A stretch of 64,000 nucleotides of DNA, taken from Flavobacteriaceae bacterium (lineage in GTDB: Bacteria > Bacteroidota > Bacteroidia > Flavobacteriales > Flavobacteriaceae). The notes beneath the pieces are model-generated. The model worked only from the letters and a program-made list of their open reading frames with translations, was not told the origin of the DNA and searched no databases. The position numbers and the translations under genes were made by a program. The stretch spans positions 141,064 through 205,063 of the forward strand of contig JAUXPJ010000018.1 of assembly GCA_030683815.1 (NCBI GenBank), written 5' to 3'. Positions 25,214-33,591 of the stretch are shown here, in pieces. Each line of letters opens with the position of its first letter. The first letter of the stretch is position 1.

Positions 25214-25576
25214 CCTTTTGATTTCACAGCTTTTGTTTCCAAAATTTATTAATAATCCTGTTTTGATTTTCGCTGCTTTCAAATAAGATAATAATTGATA
25301 CTGAAATATTTTTGGTAAATAGCCATCAATGGCTTTAAATTTAATGATAACTTTATTTTCAACTATCAAATCGCATCTGAATTTTCCCGCTTTTTTGTTA
25401 TGAAATATCACATCAAACTCCTTTTCACTTTCATACTTTACCTTTTCTTCTTCCAATAAAATAATAAAAGCATTGTGATAAATTTTCTCCGTAAAGCCCG
25501 CCCCTATTTCATTATGCACTTTAAAGCATAGCCCGATTATCTTTTCCGTCAACTGGTCCCTTTTATCTGTATCCAT
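25202..25576 (-). CDS. GxxExxY family protein (PD-(D/E)XK-like), inserted
   Basis: 124 aa from the ATG at 25576 (MDTDKRDQLTEKIIGLCFKV). The frame extends to a TTG at 25603, but that lies in the repeat arm. The family motif is present as GAGFTEKIYHNAF. A later FRCDLIVENKVIIKFKAIDG block corresponds to the D ... E-x-K nuclease-like core, but the expected E is K here (KFK), so a catalytic residue appears lost. Family members have no settled function and often occur at odd sites, including rRNA insertions. This copy separates a response regulator from its kinase and is bracketed by inverted repeats (25174-25213 and 25576-25608). Confidence 0.85.
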   Translation of the reverse strand: MDTDKRDQLTEKIIGLCFKVHNEIGAGFTEKIYHNAFIILLEEEKVKYESEKEFDVIFHNKKAGKFRCDLIVENKVIIKFKAIDGYLPKIFQYQLLSYLKAAKIKTGLLINFGNKSCEIKRLSV

Positions 25577-25608
25577 CTGTGAAATCTTTTTTAATCGGTG
25601 CAATCAAT
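25576..25608. repeat. Inverted-repeat flank of GxxExxY, high-coordinate arm
   Basis: Plus-strand text TCTGTGAAATCTTTTTTAAT followed by CGGTGCAATCAAT. On the minus strand it begins ATTGATTGCACCGATT, closely matching ATTGATTACACAGATT of the other arm. The stop codon of the upstream kinase gene (25604-25606) lies inside this arm. Confidence 0.65.
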
Positions 25609-27082
25609 TTTTCGGCAACGAAAAATAAAATGTCGCTCCTTCGTTCACTTTTCCTTCCGCCCAGCTTCTTCCTTTGTGCCTGGAAATTATTCGTTGCACT
25701 ATCGCCAGGCCCACTCCCGTTCCTTCAAACTCATCCTGCGAATGCAGGCGCTGAAATACGCCAAATAATTTATCCGCATATTGCATATCGAAACCTGCTC
25801 CGTTATCCTTCACCGAAAAAATAATTTCGCCGTTTTTTTCTTCTGATGATATTTCCACAACTGGATTTTTTTTCTTTGAAGAGTACTTAACTGCATTTGA
25901 AATAAGGTTAAACATTACCTGACGAAGCAAACCGTAATCAGCTTTCACTTCATGCAGTTTATCAATCTTTATTTTTGCTTTATGTATCATTGATTTATTT
26001 AATTCAATCATCACCCCTTTTACCATCTCATTCATATCAATTTCTGTCATCTGAATCTCTTTCCGCCCAAGCCGTGAAAACGAAAGCAGGTCATCGATCA
26101 GGATTCCCATTCTTGTGGCATTATCGCGGATAATTTCTGTAATGCGTTTCCCTTCATCATCCAGTTTGGTACCATAATCTTCATTGAGTATTTCGGCATA
26201 GCCGTTTATTGCGCGAAGCGGTGCCCGTAAATCATGTGAAACAGAATAACTGAATGCTTCGAGTTCTTTGTTTACTGCCTGCAATTTATCTTCGGCTTTT
26301 TTTCGGGAGGTAATGTCTGAACGAATGGTCATATATTGATATGGTTTGCCATCTTCGTTTAGAAAAGGGACAATGGTAGTGTCCAACCAATAAATGGAAT
26401 CATCTTTGGCTTTGTTTTTTACTTCCCCTCTCCAAATTTTACCGCTGGAAATGGTTGTCCACAAGTCTTTCATAAATTCTTTGGAATGATAACCGGAATT
26501 CATAATAAGGTGGTCTTGCCCTATTAATTCCTCTCTGGTGTATTTTGAAATAGTGCAGAAGTTATTGTTTACCTCCTTTATTATTCCTTTTTGATCGGTA
26601 ATGGCCACTATTGATGATTCATCCAATGCGTATTTATAATCGGCAATCTCTTTTACTTTTCGTTTCAGCTCTTCATTTAACTCAAATAAGGTAGTCTCTT
26701 GTTGATGTTTGTCAATAAAAAATTTAACTTTATTAATTAATATTTCGGGCTGAAAAGGTTTGGTGATAAAACTGAATGCCCCTTTTTCATATCCTTTAAA
26801 AACATTCAAATTGTCTGTATAAACGGCGGAAATAAATATAAAAGGCAGATGCATGGTTTTTTCTTCTTCACGCAATATGCCGGCCAGTTCGTAACCATCC
26901 ATTTCCGGCATCTGAATATCCAATAATGCCAAAGCAAAATCGTGGCGCAGGGTTGCTTTAAGTGCCTCATTGCCGCTTGTGGCTTCCACCAGTTCTATGT
27001 CCAAATCTTTAAGAACTATTCTTAGAGCGACTAAATTTTCCGGTTTGTCATCTACGATCAGTATTTTGGGTTTTGTGTTCAT
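25604..27082 (-). CDS. REC-PAS histidine kinase
   Basis: 492 aa, soluble. The receiver (about 5-122; phospho-Asp in LALLDIQMPEMDGYE near 54) is followed by a short coiled coil and a PAS/PAC domain (about 145-265; STITDQKG-like ALDESSIVAITDQKGIIKEV and TIRSDIT). The HisKA domain has its His in SVSHDLRAPLRAINGY near 282. The HATPase_c domain (about 385-490) has NLISNAVKYSS, DNGAGFD and GTGVGLAI. The SHDLRAPLRAINGYAEIL HisKA is the phytochrome-like subtype that typically pairs with Rcp1-type regulators, as found next door. Its last codons and stop lie in a repeat arm, so the original C-terminus may have been altered by the insertion. Confidence 0.93.
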   Translation of the reverse strand: MNTKPKILIVDDKPENLVALRIVLKDLDIELVEATSGNEALKATLRHDFALALLDIQMPEMDGYELAGILREEEKTMHLPFIFISAVYTDNLNVFKGYEKGAFSFITKPFQPEILINKVKFFIDKHQQETTLFELNEELKRKVKEIADYKYALDESSIVAITDQKGIIKEVNNNFCTISKYTREELIGQDHLIMNSGYHSKEFMKDLWTTISSGKIWRGEVKNKAKDDSIYWLDTTIVPFLNEDGKPYQYMTIRSDITSRKKAEDKLQAVNKELEAFSYSVSHDLRAPLRAINGYAEILNEDYGTKLDDEGKRITEIIRDNATRMGILIDDLLSFSRLGRKEIQMTEIDMNEMVKGVMIELNKSMIHKAKIKIDKLHEVKADYGLLRQVMFNLISNAVKYSSKKKNPVVEISSEEKNGEIIFSVKDNGAGFDMQYADKLFGVFQRLHSQDEFEGTGVGLAIVQRIISRHKGRSWAEGKVNEGATFYFSLPKN

Positions 27083-27125
27083 AGTTCATCATTAATTATC
27101 AATTATCAATTGTTAATTATTAATT

Positions 27126-30100
27126 TTATTTACTTAACCATACCCGCATTAACGACAGTAATCGTTCCACATCAACAGGTTTTGCGATATAATCGTTGGC
27201 GCCCGCATCAATACACTTTTGTTTGTCGTCTTTCATGGCTTTTGCCGTGAGCGCAATGATAGGCAAACTCTTGAATTTTCTCTGGGACCGTATTTGTTTC
27301 ATTGCCTCGTAACCATCCATTTCCGGCATCATAATATCCATCAACACCAAATCAATGTCGGTATGCATATCCAACATCTCCAACGCGTTTTTTCCATTTT
27401 CCGCTTTTATTATTTCCATTCCGCGTTCTTTTAATATTTTTGACAATGCAAATACATTTCGCATATCATCATCTGCCAATAATATTTTTTTGGAATGAAA
27501 AACAGCTTCTTTATCGTACAAATTATTGATGATCACTTGTTTGGATTCCGGTAAATTACTGATTGTCCTATGAAGGAAAAGGGCGGTTTCATCCAACAAT
27601 CGCTCTTCCGATTTTACGCCTTTTATAATAATGCTCTCCGCATATTTCTGGAGCTCATTGTTTTCTTCTTTTGTCAGCTCCTTGCCGGTGTAAATAATAA
27701 TAGGCGGAATGTTATGGTCTTTTACATTCTCCAGTTTATGGATAAGTTCAAATCCGCTCATGTCCGGCAAACCGAGATCCAGTACAATACAATCGAAACG
27801 ATTTTCCTTGTATATAGTCAGGGCTTCCTTCCCTGTTCCTGCTTCAAAACATTTTACGTCTCCATTCCCAATGAGTTTACACATGGCTTTTCTGGAATTT
27901 TCATCGTCTTCGATAATCAACAGATTTTTCATTTTTCTGTTGACAAAATTTTCGATTCTGTTAAATGCTTCTTCCAGGTCTTTTTTATCCACCGGTTTCA
28001 TCAGATACTCAATTGCCCCTTCTTTGATAGTGTCCAATGAACGTTCATCGACAGAAATAATATGTACCGGTATGTGCCTTACGGCTGGGTTTGCTTTTAA
28101 TTCATGCAACACTTTATGCCCGTTGATGCCCGGCAGATCCATATCGAGAATAATTGCTTTCGGTATGTATTTTACCGCGAGCGCCAAACCATCTTCCCCG
28201 GTTGCTGCCGACAAACATTTGAATCCTTTTTTATAAGCTTGCTTCAAAAGGATAGCGGCAAATTTCAGATCGTCTTCAATAACGAGCACTGCTTTATCGT
28301 CTTTGGTTATGGTGTCTCTGTCATCTTCCAAAGCGGGATAATTCAGATATTCTGAATTGCTGTCAGTACGTGCTTTAAATAAAACCGGTTCTTTCAATGT
28401 GGTTCGGACAGGTTCATGTCCGTGATGGATTTCCAGCGGAAGAATGATTGAAAAGGCAGATCCTTCGTTTAACTTGCTGCTCAACTTAATTTCAGCGCCT
28501 AATAATTTTGCAAGTTCCCGTGAAATGGAAAGCCCTAAACCTGTTCCTCCATACTTTCTGGAAGTGCCTCCATCTGCTTGCTGAAAAGCTTCAAATATAG
28601 CCATTTGTTTTTCTTCGGGTATTCCAATGCCTGTATCGGAAACGGAGATAACCACTGTACTTTCCGTATATCGGCCAATACTGATGTTTATGCTTCCTTT
28701 TTCGGTGAATTTTATGGCATTGGACAAAAAGTTCTTCAGTATTTGATTTAGCCGTTGTGGATCGGTGCGGATAGATTCCGGTAATGCCGCATCCAGTTTT
28801 GAAGTCAATTTCAACCCTTTTTGTTCGGCATGGCGTTTAAAATCACGAAGCAGCCCATCGGTAAAATTTCGTAAAGAAACCCTTTCTATATTGATAGACA
28901 TTTTTCCGGCTTCTATCTTGGAGAGGTCAAGGACTTCATTAATTAATATCAATAAATCATGGCCGCTTTTATAAATAATTTCGGCACTTTCAACTTGGTC
29001 GTTATCCAGATTTTTATTTCTGTTTTCCGATAAATCTTTTGAAAGGATAAGCAAACTGTTAAGCGGTGTCCTAAGTTCATGCGACATGTTCGAAAGAAAT
29101 TCCGATTTATACTTGCTGCTGATTTCAAGTTGCTCTGTTTTTTGCTCAATGTCGTATTTCGCCGCTTCCACTTCTTTGTTTTTCATTTCCAATGATTGTG
29201 TTTGTTCCTCCAATTCTTCATTGGTCATTTGCAATTCCTCCTGTTGCTGTTTCAGGTTTTGCGTTTGCTCCTCCAGTTCTTCATTCATTTGTTTCAGTTC
29301 TTCCTGTTGTGATTGAAGTTCCTCACTCTGCACCTGTGTTTCTTCAAGCAATTCCTGTATTCGTTTTCTGGCAATGGCCGAATTAACGCTAATGGCAATA
29401 CTTTCCATAGAAGCATTGATAAATTCCTTTTCCGTTTCATTAAAATCAGAAAGTCTGCCTATTTCTATTACGCCCAGTGTTTTGCCTTCAAACAAAAAAG
29501 GGGTAATGAGCAAATGTTTAGGCCTGGCATTCAACACAGACGAAGTGATGCGCAGTTGTTCGTCCGTAACATCTTTTAAAGAAATTTGTTTTTGTTCCCG
29601 TGCTGCCTGTCCAATTAGCCCTTCGTTCAGCGCAAATTTTTCTTTAATGCCTTTAGGCGATGAAAAAGCATATTGTCCGTTAAGTGCCAATGCATTATCT
29701 TCATCATTAAACAGGTAAACAGCTCCTATGTTTGCTTTTAGGTAAGTGCATAAAAAACTGATGGTGTTGCTTGCCAGTTCTTCTACACTTTGGTCGCCCA
29801 TTAATTTTTCGTTGAGCTGGTTCTGCCCCGCAGTCAACCAATTGTGTTTTTCGTTTGCAGCGGTTGTTTCACGCAATGAGCGAGTCATTTTCTTTAAAGC
29901 ATTGCCTAAAATATCTTTGTCTGAGCGGGGTGTCAGGTCAACTGCATAATCTCCGGAAGCAACATTGTTGGCATTTTCGGTTACCTCGCGGAAACTTTCA
30001 TTTATATTAATCAATGAATTGAAAATCGGTTTCAGTTCATCTTTAGTTTTGTCTTCCAATTTTTCGATTGCAAACTCACGGCTGGCAATTTTTTCAGCTT

Positions 30101-30758
30101 CTTTTGCGATGAAGGAAATCCTTGTGGTAATTCCTTGGATAATCCAGTAGGAGACAGCTATTGATATGATAAGTCCCAAAATAATTAAAACAATAATCAG
30201 GTTAAGAGAAGATTTATAGCTCTCAACACTTTTTATCTTATCATTGGCCATACTCTTTTCATTCCTGTCTATGATTCTCTCCATGATGTCAGTTACCCCC
30301 TCCCGAGTATTAAAACCCTTTGTAATTGATATTTCAAACGCCTTGTCATTTTCGTTTTTCATGGCCAGTTCAACAATTTCATTGAGAGAGATTTTGTATT
30401 CATCCCAAAGAATTTTGAATTCAGTTACATCCTTTGTCCCTTTTTCATCTACTAATTCCTGCAATCCGGGTATTTTTTTATCGACTGCAGAAAATGCTTC
30501 ATTCATTTTACTACGGTAGGATTCCTTTTTAAGTATATCTTTTTCAAGCATCAAATTCTTCTCCTGCCTTCCAACATTAAGCACATCTATGAGTATTTCC
30601 TGAGAAATGCTGACCTTTTTTGAGGAAATGTCTACCAGATTTTCTAACCTGCTATTTGTTTCCGCTAATTTATTCGTCATAAAAAATGCTACAGTAATGA
30701 GGATGAGCACAATGACAGAAAATCCTCCGAGTAATTTAGCCTTGATTGATTGGTTCAT
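27126..30758 (-). CDS. Giant membrane hybrid histidine kinase with GAF, coiled coil and three receivers
   Basis: 1210 aa from the ATG at 30758, which follows the cheB stop by 2 nt. A TTG at 30782 would add 8 residues inside cheB. Order: TM1 (about 5-25), extracytoplasmic four-helix sensor (about 30-185), TM2 (about 188-210), HAMP-like linker (about 212-300), GAF (about 320-465), a long Q/E coiled coil (about 470-550) with repeated EELEEQTQ units, HisKA (His in NMSHELRTPLNSLLIL near 559), HATPase_c (about 610-770; GTGLGLSI), then receivers at about 835-950, 955-1075 and 1085-1208 (each with an Asp in L-D-L/M-x-L/M-P). Probable hub of the block: it lies directly after cheR and cheB, and its helical sensor is reminiscent of MCP modules that CheR/CheB modify. 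Confidence 0.92.
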   Translation of the reverse strand: MNQSIKAKLLGGFSVIVLILITVAFFMTNKLAETNSRLENLVDISSKKVSISQEILIDVLNVGRQEKNLMLEKDILKKESYRSKMNEAFSAVDKKIPGLQELVDEKGTKDVTEFKILWDEYKISLNEIVELAMKNENDKAFEISITKGFNTREGVTDIMERIIDRNEKSMANDKIKSVESYKSSLNLIIVLIILGLIISIAVSYWIIQGITTRISFIAKEAEKIASREFAIEKLEDKTKDELKPIFNSLININESFREVTENANNVASGDYAVDLTPRSDKDILGNALKKMTRSLRETTAANEKHNWLTAGQNQLNEKLMGDQSVEELASNTISFLCTYLKANIGAVYLFNDEDNALALNGQYAFSSPKGIKEKFALNEGLIGQAAREQKQISLKDVTDEQLRITSSVLNARPKHLLITPFLFEGKTLGVIEIGRLSDFNETEKEFINASMESIAISVNSAIARKRIQELLEETQVQSEELQSQQEELKQMNEELEEQTQNLKQQQEELQMTNEELEEQTQSLEMKNKEVEAAKYDIEQKTEQLEISSKYKSEFLSNMSHELRTPLNSLLILSKDLSENRNKNLDNDQVESAEIIYKSGHDLLILINEVLDLSKIEAGKMSINIERVSLRNFTDGLLRDFKRHAEQKGLKLTSKLDAALPESIRTDPQRLNQILKNFLSNAIKFTEKGSINISIGRYTESTVVISVSDTGIGIPEEKQMAIFEAFQQADGGTSRKYGGTGLGLSISRELAKLLGAEIKLSSKLNEGSAFSIILPLEIHHGHEPVRTTLKEPVLFKARTDSNSEYLNYPALEDDRDTITKDDKAVLVIEDDLKFAAILLKQAYKKGFKCLSAATGEDGLALAVKYIPKAIILDMDLPGINGHKVLHELKANPAVRHIPVHIISVDERSLDTIKEGAIEYLMKPVDKKDLEEAFNRIENFVNRKMKNLLIIEDDENSRKAMCKLIGNGDVKCFEAGTGKEALTIYKENRFDCIVLDLGLPDMSGFELIHKLENVKDHNIPPIIIYTGKELTKEENNELQKYAESIIIKGVKSEERLLDETALFLHRTISNLPESKQVIINNLYDKEAVFHSKKILLADDDMRNVFALSKILKERGMEIIKAENGKNALEMLDMHTDIDLVLMDIMMPEMDGYEAMKQIRSQRKFKSLPIIALTAKAMKDDKQKCIDAGANDYIAKPVDVERLLSLMRVWLSK

Positions 30759-30762
30759 AAGA

Positions 30763-31335
30763 TTATTCTTTTTGTTTGTCAATTTTTATCAGTAAGTCTA
30801 TTATCTCCTCCAGGGATAAAATATAATCCGGTTTAACAGCAGCCATGGCTGATGTGGGCATATAAGCCGATTCGGCTGTTTTCGGATCCTGGACAATGGC
30901 TAAGCCACCGCATTCTTTTATTCGTTTTATGCCTTTTGCCCCATCATGGTTAGAGCCGGTAAGCACCACTCCAATTAATTTGTTTTTATATGCTTCGGCA
31001 GCCGATTCGAAGAGGACATCAATAGACGGCCGCGCAAAATTTACGCGTTCATCTATCGTCAATGAAAATGTCTTATTCTTTTCGATCAATAAATGATAAT
31101 TGGCCGGCGCTATATAAACTGTTCCATTTTTAATTTTTTCTTTTTCATCTGCTTCTTTTATGGCAAGATTGCTTTTATCGTTTAATAAGCCTATCCATTG
31201 ACTGTCAGAACGCGGGCTGATATGCTGCACAATAATAACAGGAGTACTGAAATCCTTTGGCAAAAGAGAAAATATAATTTTCATCACATTCATTCCTCCT
31301 GCAGAAAGTCCAATTACAACTGCATCATACTGCAT
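30763..31335 (-). CDS. CheB-type methylesterase domain protein (no receiver)
   Basis: 190 aa containing only the CheB catalytic domain. Ser in GLSAGGMN (near residue 11), His in VQHISP (near 42) and Asp in GSNHDGAKG (near 134) form the catalytic triad. The N-terminal receiver of canonical CheB is missing, so it is not controlled by phosphorylation in cis. It is 6 nt after cheR and 4 nt before the giant kinase start. The three genes look translationally coupled. No MCP, CheA or CheW gene is nearby, so this is likely a non-chemotaxis signalling use. Confidence 0.9.
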   Translation of the reverse strand: MQYDAVVIGLSAGGMNVMKIIFSLLPKDFSTPVIIVQHISPRSDSQWIGLLNDKSNLAIKEADEKEKIKNGTVYIAPANYHLLIEKNKTFSLTIDERVNFARPSIDVLFESAAEAYKNKLIGVVLTGSNHDGAKGIKRIKECGGLAIVQDPKTAESAYMPTSAMAAVKPDYILSLEEIIDLLIKIDKQKE

Positions 31336-31341
31336 AATTGT

Positions 31342-32193
31342 TCAATACTTTTTTTTAAATATACGTTGTTTTTTATCCAGCTCAATGTATTTCTCATACA
31401 AATCCGTAAAGCGCAATCCTTCTTTTGCGCCCAAACATAAAATGCCTCCATTAATCAGGCTGTCATAAAAAAGTTTTTGTGTTTTATTCTGCAATTCCCT
31501 TTCAAAATAGATAAGTACATTTCTGCACAATATCAAATGTACTTCGGCAAATACACTGTCCGTAACCAAATTATGGTTTGCCCAAACAATATTTTTTTTC
31601 AAGGATTGATTCATGATAACATGGTCATAATTCGATGTATAATAATCCGAAAAAGATTCTTTTCCTCCTGACAATTGATAATTGGCTGTGTATTCTTTCA
31701 TCAATTTGTTTGAAAAAATCCCTTCTTTTGCCCTATTCAAAGCCCGCTGGTTAAAATCTGTGGCATATATCGCAGTTCTGTCATACAAACCTTCTTCCTG
31801 CAAAATGATAGCCATTGAATATGCCTCTTCTCCTGTGGAACAGCCGGCATGCCATATTTTAATAAAAGGATAGGTTCTTAAAATGGGGATAACATTTTCC
31901 CGTAACGACCTGTAAAAGCCCGGGTCACGAAACATTTCAGTTACTGTTATGGAGAGATCCTGCAAGAGTTTGAAAGCAAATTCTTCATCATTCAGAATTT
32001 TAGATGGCATTTGGGAAATGTCCTCTAATCCCGACATCGCCATTCTGTTCATGATTCTTCTCTTGATGTGTGCCTCTGAATATTGTCGAAAATCATAGCC
32101 GTATTTTTGATATACAGCCTCCACAATGGCAGCTAAATGTGACTGCATGTGCGGTTCTATTTCAGGGGTATATTGGTTAAGTTTCGCTTTCAT
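31342..32193 (-). CDS. CheR-type methyltransferase
   Basis: 283 aa. N-terminal helical CheR_N domain (about 12-75), then the SAM-dependent methyltransferase domain (about 80-275). SAM-binding motifs: KIWHAGCSTGEEAYSMAI (about 108-125), YATDFNQRALNRAKEG (about 140-155) and LILCRNVLIYFE (about 224-235). It methylates glutamates on receptor helices in chemotaxis systems; here the likely client is a kinase of the same operon. First gene of the minus-strand signalling block, followed by cheB at 6 nt. Upstream lies a T14G9 homopolymer run and an IS remnant. Confidence 0.93.
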   Translation of the reverse strand: MKAKLNQYTPEIEPHMQSHLAAIVEAVYQKYGYDFRQYSEAHIKRRIMNRMAMSGLEDISQMPSKILNDEEFAFKLLQDLSITVTEMFRDPGFYRSLRENVIPILRTYPFIKIWHAGCSTGEEAYSMAIILQEEGLYDRTAIYATDFNQRALNRAKEGIFSNKLMKEYTANYQLSGGKESFSDYYTSNYDHVIMNQSLKKNIVWANHNLVTDSVFAEVHLILCRNVLIYFERELQNKTQKLFYDSLINGGILCLGAKEGLRFTDLYEKYIELDKKQRIFKKKY

Positions 32194-32282
32194 GTTTAAA
32201 AATATGGATAATACGAAGCTTTTTTTCGGACTGTAAAATTATTTTTTAAAATATACGTCAGTAAAAAAATTAAAACCTTTTG

Positions 32283-32305
32283 TTTTTTTTTTTTTTGGGG
32301 GGGGG
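32283..32305. repeat. T14-G9 homopolymer run upstream of cheR
   Basis: Fourteen T (32283-32296) directly followed by nine G (32297-32305), about 90 nt before the cheR start. Such runs are prone to slippage and to sequencing or assembly error. Confidence 0.85.
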
Positions 32306-32308
32306 AGT

Positions 32309-32692
32309 TCAAAGTGTGTCCTGAAGCCGTAAAGGTTTCATGTCATTGTCTGTTTTCCTGCTATAGTTGTTGTCGTGTCGTTTTTTACGTTTGCAGGTAA
32401 CATCAATTTGTCTAATAACCAACCATTTATTATCAAAAATAGTAAAAAAAATTAAATAGGAACGATTTTCGGAACATTTAGAAAAACTTTGGCAAATAGA
32501 TTGTGAACACCAAAATTTACACATCCATTCTTGAATAGCACTGTTGGCTTTTTTAAAATCAAAGTCGATAAGCTTTAAACTATCCGCAAAGAGGTCAATT
32601 AAGTGAATCTCGTCCGTCAGCTGGATGGCATCATCTAAACATTGTGTGTAGCATTAAACTTGCGACCCCTTTTTTCCAGTAATAGATTTCAT
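32309..32692 (-). pseudogene. Remnant of IS1182-type transposase, fused to an unrelated tail
   Basis: From the ATG at 32692 the minus strand reads MKSITGKKGSQV, then a stop, then CYTQCLDDAIQLTDEIHLID and LFADSLKLIDFDFK. This parallels the start of the transposase at 63615 (MKFIAGKNRFQM ... NNEIRLIDLFVDSLKLADFGFK). After FDFK the similarity stops and the open frame continues into a 71-residue tail (ATG at 32524) ending RKTDNDMKPLRLQDTL, which I do not recognise. An internal stop plus loss of the catalytic region makes the transposase part a pseudogene. Confidence 0.75.
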
Positions 32693-32824
32693 AATTGAAC
32701 TATAAAATTATGACATAAATATACTGATAATCAATAATATAGTATAATAAAAACGGATTAAACAATTAGTTTTCAGTTTGCTAAATCTTAAATTGTAGAA
32801 AAGAGGTTTTTAGACAGTTTGACG
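32525..32824 (-). mobile_element. IS1182-like element, 5' end fragment
   Basis: The remnant transposase start and its upstream region end in GGTTTTTAGACAGTTTGACG (32805-32824). The same 20 bases are at the right end of the complete element (63726-63745). The ATACTGATAATCAA stretch upstream of the transposase is also shared with the copy at 63 kb. Only the transposase-proximal end is kept. Confidence 0.75.
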
Positions 32825-32984
32825 TTCGGGCTCGTATGTTTGTTAATATAAGATATTACTGAAGTATATACCTAATGAAGCTAAAACAAAACCTTTTTTA
32901 ATTAACTGAAACTACCCATTCAGGATGAAGATCAAGGCCAACAATTTAAAGACTGTACAGAAACTGTATATTTTTATAAAAGAA
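32825..32984. other. Intergenic, no gene seen
   Basis: Low-complexity A/T-rich sequence between the IS end and the tRNA terminator. I see no reading frame or structure. Confidence 0.5.
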
Positions 32985-33022
32985 AAAACCTTAACTTCTT
33001 GAAAACAGGAAGTTAAGGTTTT
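32985..33022 (-). terminator. Terminator of the tRNA-Gly/tRNA-Leu unit
   Basis: AAACCTTAACTTC pairs with GAAGTTAAGGTTT around a ~10-nt loop. On the minus strand a T-rich tail follows. Confidence 0.85.
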
Positions 33023-33026
33023 TTAG

Positions 33027-33112
33027 TACTCGAGATGGGACTTGAACCCATACAGAAATTTCTTTCTACTGGATTTTAAGTCCAGCGCGTCTACCAATTC
33101 CGCCACTCGAGC
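33027..33112 (-). tRNA. tRNA-Leu (anticodon TAA)
   Basis: Class II tRNA. Acceptor GCTCGAG pairs with CTCGAGT, the D-arm contains GGTAGACGCG, the anticodon stem CTGGA/TCCAG holds loop CTTAAAA (anticodon TAA), and there is a long variable arm and T-loop TTCAAGT. No CCA encoded. It reads TTA, the most frequent Leu codon class in this A/T-rich genome. Confidence 0.95.
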
Positions 33113-33119
33113 AAATTAG

Positions 33120-33191
33120 AGCGAAAAACGGGGATCGAACCCGCGACCCTCACCTTGGCAAGGTGATGCTCTACCGCTGAGCTATTTTCGC
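33120..33191 (-). tRNA. tRNA-Gly (anticodon GCC)
   Basis: Minus-strand acceptor GCGAAAA pairs with TTTTCGC, the D-arm is AGCTCAGCGGTAGAGC, stem TCACC/GGTGA holds loop TTGCCAA (anticodon GCC), and the T-arm is GCGGG-TTCGATC-CCCGT. U73 discriminator as expected for tRNA-Gly. Seven bases upstream of tRNA-Leu(TAA), so cotranscribed. Confidence 0.95.
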
Positions 33192-33217
33192 ATGGAGTTT
33201 CTTTCCAAATGCGACGG

Positions 33218-33225
33218 CAAATTTA
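33218..33225 (-). promoter_or_regulatory. Probable -7 box for the tRNA-Gly/Leu unit
   Basis: CAAATTTA on the plus strand is TAAATTTG on the minus strand, identical to the -7 box of tRNA-Leu(CAA). It is 27 nt upstream of tRNA-Gly. No clear TTG -33 element is seen. Confidence 0.5.
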
Positions 33226-33591
33226 ATATAATTCTTTTTAAAAAAAATGTTTTTTTACCTTTTTTTTAATCATTTAAAACCCTTCACCGGTTTAACATTA
33301 AGTATTTTTGATTATCATAAACTAAATGTTTCTATTTCAACAAATTTATTCGTCAACATAGAATTATTTTAAATCATTTATTCGACTTAAATTAATCCTG
33401 TACCTTTAAAAAATTAATTTTAATAAGGTTTAACATTTTGGTTTCGGTAACAAATTGTACTTTTATTCGTCATAAATCAAAATTTATTTCATGAAATAGC
33501 CATGTTTGCAAAACATAATAAAATGATGAAAAAATTTTATTCAAACTTGCGTATTCCATAAGACTAATAAAAAAACAATAACAATTTACTT
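33226..33591. other. Long A/T-rich leader region before the TolC gene
   Basis: About 370 bases without an ORF. Contains one promoter candidate (33438-33465). Nothing else recognised. Confidence 0.5.
33438..33465 (+). promoter_or_regulatory. Candidate promoter of the TolC-like gene
   Basis: TTG (33438-33440), 17 nt, TACTTTTA (33458-33465), one mismatch from TAnnTTTG. It implies a 5' UTR of about 120 nt. Confidence 0.4.

Noticed and set aside
29086..29386. Cys- and Ser-rich plus-strand frames opposite the giant hybrid kinase
   Set aside because: They are the complement of the kinase's Q/E-rich coiled coil, so the Cys richness is a codon shadow.
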